Positions 1 through 5,394 of a stretch of 8,185 nt of DNA are shown one piece after another. The notes under the pieces were generated by a model. That model was not told the DNA's origin, ran no database searches, and saw only the letters and a list, made by a program, of their open reading frames with translations. Each line of letters opens with the position of its first letter. The stretch's first letter is position 1. Position numbers and translations under genes: made by a program. Source of the DNA: Pseudomonadota bacterium (GTDB lineage: Bacteria; Myxococcota_A; Polyangia; Fen-1088). The stretch lies in assembly GCA_023438785.1 (NCBI GenBank), contig JAEXQJ010000085.1:1-8185 (forward strand). Direction: 5' to 3'.

Positions 1-1
1 G

Positions 2-682
2 GCCTGGGAGGACCAGTTCGACACCCTCGACGCTTCGCTATGGAAGGCGCAGAACTTCACCTGGGACGGCAACCTGGCTACCTTCAGCCCGCAGAACGTC
101 TCCGTGACCGACGGCATACTCAAGCTGGCGCTCACCAACGCGCCCAGCGGTTCGGCCAAGCCCTACTTGGGCGTGGAGCTGCGCTCGACCAAGACCCTGA
201 CCTACGGCCGAGTGTCAGCGCGCATGCGCTTCGCGCGTGGGTCCGGCGTGGTCTCGGGTCTGGTGACCTTCTACACGCCGTACCCGAACTGCGACTGGAA
301 CGAGATCGACATCGAGCACCTGGGCAAGTCCTCCAACTCGTCCCAACTCAACTGCATGGTGTATGCGGGCACGCCGGTCTCCGGATGTACCAGCTCAGTG
401 TCGCCCACGCAGGAACCCCTCGTCGTTGACCTGGGCTTCGACGCCGAGGCTGACTTCCACCTCTACGACATCGAGTGGACCGCCGTGGGCGTGAGGTTCT
501 ACGCCGATGGCAGACTGTTGCGCACCTGGACCACGCGCATCGATCGTCTGAAACTCCCGCAGAACATCCTGCTCACGATCTGGGCGTCCAATGCGGCCGA
601 TTGGGCTGGGGCCATCTCGTCCAGCGCCATTCCCACCACGGCGGAGGTGGACTGGATCAAAGTCTACGACTGGAAGCCCTAG
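2..682 (+). CDS. GH16 family endo-beta-glucanase (licheninase-like), 5'-partial
   Basis: The 226 visible residues form an almost complete glycoside hydrolase family 16 jelly-roll domain, running off the left edge, so the start codon and expected signal peptide are not seen. The family signature E-[ILV]-D-x-E is present as NEIDIEHLG, with the probable nucleophile at visible residue 101 (E), the assisting D at 103 and the acid/base E at 105. Other family-like segments are GVELRSTKTLTYGRVSARM (near 54-72), a His-Tyr-x-x-x-W strand in the second half, and the closing strand AEVDWIKVYDWKP. The overall pattern resembles beta-1,3-1,4-glucanases (lichenases), which cut beta-glucans outside the cell by a retaining mechanism; laminarinase or transglycosylase activity cannot be excluded. 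The residue after the catalytic acid/base is His, where Phe is common in lichenases. GTG at 104 is in frame but is internal to the domain and unlikely to be the start. The AraC-type gene 112 bp downstream could regulate it, but this is only positional. Confidence 0.9.
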   Translation, partial: AWEDQFDTLDASLWKAQNFTWDGNLATFSPQNVSVTDGILKLALTNAPSGSAKPYLGVELRSTKTLTYGRVSARMRFARGSGVVSGLVTFYTPYPNCDWNEIDIEHLGKSSNSSQLNCMVYAGTPVSGCTSSVSPTQEPLVVDLGFDAEADFHLYDIEWTAVGVRFYADGRLLRTWTTRIDRLKLPQNILLTIWASNAADWAGAISSSAIPTTAEVDWIKVYDWKP

Positions 683-746
683 ACGGACGGCCTGGATCGT
701 CCCAATCACGCCCAGCCTCGCGTCCTTTCGTCGCTCGTAGACCAGG

Positions 747-761
747 CCGGTCTCGGACCGG
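747..761. other. Perfect short inverted repeat between the GH16 and araC-type genes
   Basis: CCGGTC, a 3-nt loop TCG, then GACCGG form a perfect 6-bp stem in the 112-bp gap between the GH16 stop and the regulator start. No T-run follows, so it is not a classical intrinsic terminator. It could be an operator half-site pair, an RNA hairpin, or chance in GC-rich DNA. A weaker 5-bp stem (GGACG / CGTCC) lies just after the GH16 stop codon. Confidence 0.25.
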
Positions 762-794
762 GCGGCACGCCGGTGATCGGTTTCCCAATTCGGC

Positions 795-1670
795 GTGGCC
801 GCGGTTCATGTGAGTGTGATCTCCACGCTGTATCAGCCATTTCCCCTGCCGGGTGTGGCCCGTGGGCACATCTGGCACCATGCGCCGCAGACGCGCCGGC
901 CCCGCCATTTCCACCTGGAGCCCGAGCTGAACCTGGTGGTGGCCGGAAGTGGCGCCTTTGGGATGGGCGAGATGGTTATTCCAGTTGGACCGGGCGATTT
1001 GCTGTGGTGGCCGCCCGGCCAGGATCACGAACTACTGGATTCTTCACCGAATTTCGACCTCTACGTCATCGGTTTGGCGCCCGGGCTCGCGGAGCGTTGT
1101 TGGGGTGCGAGCAACGGGGCCGCGTACCAGGGGCCGACGCGTCTGCGCCTGTCGCCCGAGCAGGTGCTGCGCTTGCGCCAGGTCTGCTCCGCACCCCTCG
1201 AAGGACGTGACCGGACCGCGGTCGAGCGGCACGTCGGCGATGTGTGGCGCGATCTTCACGGTCTGCGGGTCCGCGACACGGACAACCATCCTCTCACTCG
1301 CCGCACGCTGGGCGCCCTGCTGGCCCAGCCCACGCTGACACGTGAGGAGTTGGCCCGCCACGCGCACTGCTGCCCCAGCGAGGTCAGCCGGTGCTTCCAC
1401 CGCGATCGGGGGATGACCTTGCTGGACTACCGAACCCGCCTGCGCCTTCTGCACTTCATCAAAGGCGTCGACGAGGGCGCGAGCTTTCTGGACGCGGCGT
1501 TGGAGGCAGGATTCGGCAGCTATTCCCAGTGTCACCGGGCCTTTGGCCGAATCCTGGGCTGCGGCCCCCGCGCCTTCTTTGCTTCAGACCTGCGTACGCG
1601 GATGGCGGAGGTCTTCTCGCCCGCGTCGGGAGCCGTCGATTTTCCCGCTGAGCGCGGGCCAAAGGAGTAG
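795..1670 (+). CDS. AraC-family transcriptional regulator with N-terminal cupin
   Basis: A 291-residue protein with the normal AraC/XylS layout and length. Residues about 25-95 form a cupin-like sensor: RRPRHFHLEPELNLVVAGSG carries H38, H40 and E44, followed by a PGDLLWWPPGQDHEL strand with H78, typical of small-ligand-binding AraC sensors. Residues about 166-262 are the double helix-turn-helix DNA-binding domain. The first HTH is around TREELARHAHCCPSEVSRCF (182-201); the second contains DAALEAGFGSYSQCHRAFGR (233-252) and ends in the usual GCGPRAFF motif before a ~29-residue tail. The GTG at 795 has no clear ribosome-binding site; GTG at 810, five codons later, is equally possible. The ligand is unknown. 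The position behind a secreted glucanase gene suggests, but does not show, a role in sugar-responsive control. The gene is intact and its 3' end abuts the decayed region that follows. Confidence 0.9.
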   Translation: MAAVHVSVISTLYQPFPLPGVARGHIWHHAPQTRRPRHFHLEPELNLVVAGSGAFGMGEMVIPVGPGDLLWWPPGQDHELLDSSPNFDLYVIGLAPGLAERCWGASNGAAYQGPTRLRLSPEQVLRLRQVCSAPLEGRDRTAVERHVGDVWRDLHGLRVRDTDNHPLTRRTLGALLAQPTLTREELARHAHCCPSEVSRCFHRDRGMTLLDYRTRLRLLHFIKGVDEGASFLDAALEAGFGSYSQCHRAFGRILGCGPRAFFASDLRTRMAEVFSPASGAVDFPAERGPKE

Positions 1671-1719
1671 CGCACGCCGGGCGGATGCCAGGAGAGCCGT
1701 GCTGCCGCTTCGATCGCGT

Positions 1720-1870
1720 GCTGCTGGCTTGCCTTCCGCTCGCCTACCAACGCCTCGCTATCGAGGTAATGGCGGATGGTGTTGCGGGAGACCTTCATCT
1801 CCCGCGCCACCCGGCGCACCGAGTGTCCCTCGACGAGCACCTTGTGTCGGATCACGTGTACCTGGTCCAT
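1720..1870 (-). pseudogene. istA: IS21-family IstA transposase, N-terminal relic
   Basis: Reading leftward from an ATG at 1870, about 45-50 residues match the start of IS21-type IstA transposases. The segment MDQVHVIRHKVLVEGHSVRR is followed by VAREMKVSRNTIRHYL, the helix-turn-helix that recognises the element ends. A normal IstA is about 340-500 residues, with a DDE integrase core and an adjacent istB ATPase gene. None of that is here: the homology fades near 1720, and the frame then runs through unrelated sequence into the antisense of the araC-type gene. No terminal inverted repeats or target duplication were found. The similarity is from family memory; the length and absence of the catalytic core are directly visible. 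It is almost certainly non-functional. Confidence 0.7.
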
Positions 1871-2241
1871 GCGCAGCTGCACACGCTTCTCGAGAGCATG
1901 CCCGTGTTCGTGGTGACCCGCCCGCACGTCGGCCTGGTTGGCGCCGCCGCCATCGCGGCCACATCGTGAACGAGGCGGCAGTGGACAAGAGCCCGAGGGC
2001 CTGCTGGTCGACGAGGGCTTGATGAACGACCTACCGCTGGACGAGAGGGTTGAGCGCTTGGGCGGCTCGATCATCGCCTCGGCTGTGAGCGACACGGGAG
2101 ACGGCTCGACTGGGCCGCCCACGACGCGCTCAATTCCACGGGCTACGAGCTCGCCCGTCAGAAGCTGGCCTCCTGGCAGCCGCCTTGAGCCAGTGGCCAG
2201 CCCGCTCTTGCGGATCGCTCGGGCGGACTCACGTTGCGCGC
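1871..2241. other. Gene-poor stretch with no recognisable product
   Basis: About 370 bp between the IstA relic and the truncated glucosidase. Open frames exist on both strands but their translations are Ser/Pro/Arg-rich and look like shadow frames. One plus-strand piece around 2030-2090 (DERVERLGGSIIASAVSDTG) and a short piece in a different frame ending at a TGA near 2187 (DWAAHDALNSTGYELARQKL) read more like protein, so a frameshifted relic is possible. I cannot assign either to a family. No tRNA, clear terminator or inverted repeat stood out. Confidence 0.4.
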
Positions 2242-2877
2242 ATGACCACACGGACGCGTGAGCATCAGCGACTGGAGGAGACCCGAACGCGCCAGATCCC
2301 GTGGAAAAAGTGGGGGCTCTCCCGCTTCCACCTGGATCATCCCTACGTGTTCTATGCGGGGCCGCAGGAGTTCCGCGTTTCTTACCTGCCGGCCGAGTCG
2401 GACACCGGGATGTTCGGCGGAAACTCGAACTGGCGCGGGCCCGTCTGGGCGCCCATCAACGCGCTCATCATCCGCGCCCTGTTGCAGATGTACAGCTTCT
2501 ATGGTGATGAGTTCCGGGTCGAGTGCCCGACTGCTTCGGGCCAGCACATGACCCTGTTCGAGGTCGCCCAGGAGCTGTCCAATCGCCTGGCCAGCATCTT
2601 CCTGCGCGACCTTCGCGGGCAGCGCCCCGTCTACGGTGGCGCGCCCAAGTTCCAGGACGATCCGCACTGGCGCGACCACATCCTGTTCTATGAGTACTTC
2701 CATGGGGACAACGGGGCCGGCCTGGGCGCGAGCCACCAGACGGGATGGAGCGCCATCATTCCTGCGCTCATGCACCTCTTCGCAAACCTGCGCCCGGACA
2801 AGCTGCTCACCTCGGAAAACCCGTTCTCCCGCTGGGGAGAGCCCGCCACCACCGAGGCTCGCGGAGCGCGCCCCTGA
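2242..2877 (+). pseudogene. GH63/MGH1-like glucosidase with large in-frame internal deletion
   Basis: The 211-residue frame starts at ATG 2242 and joins two distant parts of one family. Residues 1-25 (including EHQRLEETRTRQIPWKKWG) match the extreme N-terminus of bacterial ~880-900-residue GH63-like 'glucosidase' proteins, which normally continue into PYLSERQWGTVREDY. Here residue 26 onward (LSRFHLDHPYVFYAGPQEF) is instead the start of the C-terminal part of the same family. The rest is well conserved: GGNSNWRGPVWAPINALI at 59-76, DPHWRDHILFYEYFHGDNGA at 140-159 and LGASHQTGW at 161-169. The junction is at about 2314-2319. Roughly 650-700 residues, including most of the (alpha/alpha)6 barrel and probably the general acid, are missing, so glycosidase activity is not expected. 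The reading frame is nevertheless open across the junction and to the stop. No clear ribosome-binding site precedes the ATG. Family recognition is from memory of conserved motifs; the deletion size is an estimate. Confidence 0.8.
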
Positions 2878-2919
2878 ACCCGGCGCACAACAGACTCGCA
2901 GGCGTCATCCGCTGCTGTT

Positions 2920-3060
2920 TCAGCACGCCGGTGCTCCGGGCGGCGGGCGCCCGGGGCGGAGTTCGGCTTCACGCCGATGAAGCTCCACGATCGGCTCCGC
3001 CTGGGCGAGGGGAATGCGGGCCCTGGCCGCCACACTCTCGAGCAGGCCGGCTCGGGTCAT
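2920..3060 (-). pseudogene. Possible truncated HU/IHF-like DNA-binding protein
   Basis: From an ATG at 3060 the minus strand encodes 46 residues. The first ~27, MTRAGLLESVAARARIPLAQ then AEPIVEL, have the pattern of the N-terminal helices of HU/IHF-type proteins (M-T-[KR]-A-x-L-[IV]-E-x-[VI]-A-x-[KR]-x-x-[IL]-x-x-x-x-A-E). An AAGG lies 4 nt upstream of the ATG (complement of 3065-3068). After residue 27 the sequence turns into an Arg/Pro-rich tail and stops at 46. The beta-arm with its RxGRNP-type motif, expected in a ~90-residue HU protein, is absent in this frame and I could not follow it convincingly in the other two. It is either a degenerate fragment or a chance likeness. Confidence 0.35.
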
Positions 3061-3110
3061 CAGGCCTTGCGAATCGATGGTGCGAGCTTGAGCGGAGGCC
3101 GTGCGCCCGC

Positions 3111-3800
3111 TTAGCCACGCGCGGCGGCGATGGCCAGGAACCAGGCGCGGAGTTGCCACGCTGCCGCCACGCCCACTAGAACCGGGGCCACGTAAGACAG
3201 CACGGCGGACCAACGCAGCAGGCGGCGCTCCACGTGCACAAGCGCATAGACCAGGCCCAGCAAATTGACGAGGAGGATGAGCACGGCCCAGCCGGGATGA
3301 CCCTCGCGCCAGGCGTGCACCATGAGCACGACCCACATCGCGAACGCGGCGAGCCCGGCCGCGCTGAGCGCGACGAGAACGAACACCAGCAGGCGGGCCA
3401 GACTGGTGCTCTCGGCGGGGGTGATGGGCACTTTGCCCGCTTTGACGAGGGCCGCGTCCATGGCCATCACGGTCGCGGCGGTCAGGCTACGCAGGCTGAG
3501 GTCCTTGTCCATGGCCCGGCGCACGGCGCTCTTGATCGCCTCCGTCGAGGATGAGAGTGCCTTTTCGCCGAAGACCACCGTGCCGCCCGAGACACCCGCT
3601 CGCGGCTCCGAATGGACCAGCACACCGTCGGCGACCATCAGTTGCGCCTGGCCGCGGTAGGCGGGTGGAACCTGGTCCAGCTTGCTGACGAACACGTCGC
3701 GCTGGCTGACAGGATCGCGGTACTTCCAGATCTCGTCGGCAGACGCCGTGCCGGTCAGCAGCGCGGCCAGGATGGACACCACGAGCACCGCGGTCCTCAT
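3111..3800 (-). CDS. Exported membrane protein with N-terminal soluble domain and three C-terminal membrane segments
   Basis: I chose the ATG at 3800 because it begins a clear Sec signal peptide, MRTAVLVVSILAALLTGTAS then ADE (cleavage near ASA-DE). The frame is open 12 codons further upstream but those residues do not look like a signal sequence. The mature part begins DEIWKYRDPVSQRDVFVSKL and continues DQVPPAYRGQAQ, which recalls the short beta-rich DUF4124-type domain, though I am not certain. A roughly 90-residue polar region follows, then three hydrophobic segments: LARLLVFVLVALSAAGLAAF, WAVLILLVNLLGLVYALVHV, and a last one containing SAVLSYVAPVLVGVAAAW. The total is 229 residues. Function is unknown. 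It lies 38 bp downstream of pdxA on the same strand and is probably co-transcribed, but no metabolic link to vitamin B6 is evident. Confidence 0.75.
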   Translation of the reverse strand: MRTAVLVVSILAALLTGTASADEIWKYRDPVSQRDVFVSKLDQVPPAYRGQAQLMVADGVLVHSEPRAGVSGGTVVFGEKALSSSTEAIKSAVRRAMDKDLSLRSLTAATVMAMDAALVKAGKVPITPAESTSLARLLVFVLVALSAAGLAAFAMWVVLMVHAWREGHPGWAVLILLVNLLGLVYALVHVERRLLRWSAVLSYVAPVLVGVAAAWQLRAWFLAIAAARG

Positions 3801-3838
3801 GCCCCTATTAAACCGCGCCCGGACTGAGGCCCGCAAAT

Positions 3839-4855
3839 TCAGCGCAGCATTTCCAAGGCCGCGGCGATGGCGGCGAGCAAACTCTCCTCGCTGGCCTTGC
3901 CCTTGCCGGCAATGTCATAGCCGCTGCCGTGATCCACGGAGGTGCGCACGATGGGCAAGCCCAGCGTGACGTTGACCGAGGCGCGCGGGAAGGCGGGCTT
4001 GACGGCGATGAGTCCCTGATCGTGATACATGGCCAGAATCAGGCGGAAGCGCCGCACGCGATCGATGAAGAAGGAGTCGGCGGGAAACGGGCCTTCGCAG
4101 GCGATGCCGCGACGGCGCGCCTGCTTCATGGCGGGGACAAGGATGCGCTCTTCCTCGTCGCCCATGAGTCCATGCTCGCCGGCGTGGGGATTGAGCCCGA
4201 GCACGGCCACCGGCAACTTGCGCCCGAAGGCCCGCTGGCCGGCGCGCACCAACATGCCCAGCGAGGTGGCCACGCCCGCCACCGACAAATGGGCGGCCAC
4301 GTCGCGCACAGGAACATGCGTGGTCTGCAGGGCCAGCAGATACTCCGGCGTGAGAAAGGCCATGCGCTCCTGGGCCGCGCCCAGCTTCTCGGCCAGATAT
4401 CCCGTGTGCCCGAGGAACCCCGGCAGCACCGCGGCCACGGCTTCCTTGGTCACCGGGCCGGTCACCATGGCGGCGATGCGCCCCGCGTGCGCTTGGTCGA
4501 TGGCAAAGTCCAGATACCCCAACTGCTCGCGCCCGTAGCTCGGCACGCCGAAGCGGAAGCGGCGCATGTCGATGTGTGAGCGGGCGAACACGCGCAGCAC
4601 ACCGGGCGGCCCCGCGACGAGATCGTCCACCATCTGCCAGCGCAAGCGGCGGGGCAGACGCTCGACCGCACGCCCAAGTACGCCCGCATCGCCCACCACG
4701 TGCAGCGCGGCCCGCCGCTGCGCGAGGAGGGTGCGAATACGGCGGACCACCGGGCCACGGCCGGCGGCCAGCGCGGACCACGCCTTGGCGATGACCTCGC
4801 CCGAGATGCCCGCCGGATCGCCCATGGTGACCAATACGTGCTTGCACGAAGCCAT
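3839..4855 (-). CDS. pdxA: 4-hydroxythreonine-4-phosphate dehydrogenase
   Basis: This 338-residue protein, about normal length for PdxA, oxidises 4-phosphohydroxy-L-threonine with NAD(P)+ in the DXP-dependent route to pyridoxal 5'-phosphate; PdxJ then condenses the product with deoxyxylulose phosphate. It acts in the cytoplasm, usually as a homodimer with the active site at the interface. Motifs run in order: TMGDPAGISGEV (10-21), VTGPVTKEA (131-139), GHTGYLAEKLG (149-159), LNPHAGEHGLMGDEE (221-235), AMYHDQGLIAVK (275-286) and VNVTLGLPIVRTSVDHGSGY (294-313). The three divalent-metal histidines are present at H150, H224 and H278. ATG at 4855 gives the family-typical short N-terminus (MASCKHVLVTMGD). 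The frame continues upstream, but that part is antisense to the neighbouring TerB-like gene. There is no strong ribosome-binding site. No other B6 gene is in the window. Confidence 0.96.
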   Translation of the reverse strand: MASCKHVLVTMGDPAGISGEVIAKAWSALAAGRGPVVRRIRTLLAQRRAALHVVGDAGVLGRAVERLPRRLRWQMVDDLVAGPPGVLRVFARSHIDMRRFRFGVPSYGREQLGYLDFAIDQAHAGRIAAMVTGPVTKEAVAAVLPGFLGHTGYLAEKLGAAQERMAFLTPEYLLALQTTHVPVRDVAAHLSVAGVATSLGMLVRAGQRAFGRKLPVAVLGLNPHAGEHGLMGDEEERILVPAMKQARRRGIACEGPFPADSFFIDRVRRFRLILAMYHDQGLIAVKPAFPRASVNVTLGLPIVRTSVDHGSGYDIAGKGKASEESLLAAIAAALEMLR

Positions 4856-4952
4856 GGCCGGATTATCGACGGAGCCAGGCCCTTGTCGCGGGCAATTCGC
4901 CCTGGGGCCTTGGCCGCGGGCTTGGTGTAAGATCGAATGAAGGAGGCCCCCG
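4856..4952. promoter_or_regulatory. Divergent intergenic region between pdxA and the TerB-like gene
   Basis: This 97-bp gap separates two divergently oriented starts, so it must hold promoters for both or serve as their joint control region. A TAAGAT hexamer at 4928-4933, preceded directly by TG, is a possible -10 box for the plus-strand gene, but I see no convincing -35 at proper spacing. Function is inferred from gene orientation only. Confidence 0.35.
4941..4946 (+). promoter_or_regulatory. Consensus Shine-Dalgarno AGGAGG
   Basis: A perfect AGGAGG lies 6 nt before the ATG at 4953 and fixes that start. It is the strongest ribosome-binding site I see in the window, suggesting this small protein is translated efficiently. 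Confidence 0.85.
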
Positions 4953-5327
4953 ATGGAACTGCGCGACCTCAACCCCGACGAGCAAATTGCCTTGGCGGCT
5001 CTGCTGGAATTCGTCGTTCTGGCCAGTGGGCACGTGACCGAGGACGAGGAGAGAGAGATCGACGCACTGGTCGAGGAGCTGGGCGACGACATCTATCGTA
5101 AGGCGATGGAGGAAGTGGACCGGCGCTTCCAGGACGAAGAGGCGGTCAAGAAGTTCCTCAGGACCATCACGCGACAGGAGGCCCGCGAGCTGATCTATGG
5201 CGCGGTGATCGAGGCCGCCATGACCGATCGCATGGAGGGACGCGAGTCCGACATGCTCGACTGGGTGGCCCGCGAGTGGCAAGTCCAGGTCACCTACGAG
5301 GAGCCGCCCGCCGCCGAGGGCGAGTAG
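4953..5327 (+). CDS. Small acidic TerB-like helical protein
   Basis: A 124-residue soluble protein without signal peptide or membrane segments, rich in Glu/Asp and predicted to be mostly helical. The segment LAALLEFVVLASGHVTEDEE (14-33), followed by REIDALVEELG, resembles the TerB/DjlA-N-type all-helical fold, in which a hydrophobic helix leads to an A-x-G-x-[VI]-[ST]-x-x-E turn with acidic residues able to bind metal. A second similar half, ARELIYGAVIEAAMTDRMEG followed by RESDMLDWVAREW, fits the pseudo-symmetrical arrangement of that fold. The C-terminus is a Pro/Glu-rich tail. The start is fixed by an AGGAGG 6 nt upstream. Members of this superfamily occur in stress and tellurite-resistance contexts, but stand-alone proteins like this are functionally uncharacterised and no ter gene is nearby. 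It is transcribed divergently from pdxA and lies 67 bp before the VKOR gene. Confidence 0.7.
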   Translation: MELRDLNPDEQIALAALLEFVVLASGHVTEDEEREIDALVEELGDDIYRKAMEEVDRRFQDEEAVKKFLRTITRQEARELIYGAVIEAAMTDRMEGRESDMLDWVAREWQVQVTYEEPPAAEGE

Positions 5328-5382
5328 CCCCGCCTGGCGCATCGCGCGCCGCACGGAATCTTTCCCCCGGCAAGCACGGTGC

Positions 5383-5388
5383 TATGGT
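5383..5388 (+). promoter_or_regulatory. Possible -10 box for a leaderless VKOR transcript
   Basis: TATGGT (within GTGCTATGGT) matches 4 of 6 bases of the TATAAT consensus. It ends 6 nt before the GTG at 5395, so a transcript using it would begin at or next to the start codon. No ribosome-binding site is visible before that GTG. The -35 region is poor (TTTCCC at 5361-5366, 16-bp spacing). This is tentative. Confidence 0.25.
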
Positions 5389-5394
5389 CCGCGC

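Noticed and set aside
1532..2251. Full 239-residue minus-strand frame as one gene
   Set aside because: Only the middle (1720-1870) resembles IstA. The left end is antisense to the araC-type gene and the right end is low-complexity, so I kept only the relic.
2158..2775. 205-residue minus-strand frame opposite the glucosidase remnant
   Set aside because: The plus strand carries unmistakable GH63-like motifs; the antisense translation only mirrors their codon bias.
3915..4847. 310-residue minus-strand open frame inside pdxA
   Set aside because: The translation is Arg/Gly/Ala/His-rich without motifs and overlaps pdxA almost completely; it is a GC-driven shadow frame.
3839..5092. Longer pdxA frame starting at 5092
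   Set aside because: The extra N-terminal residues are Ser-rich, antisense to the TerB-like gene with its perfect ribosome-binding site, and not part of the PdxA family; ATG 4855 gives the normal length.
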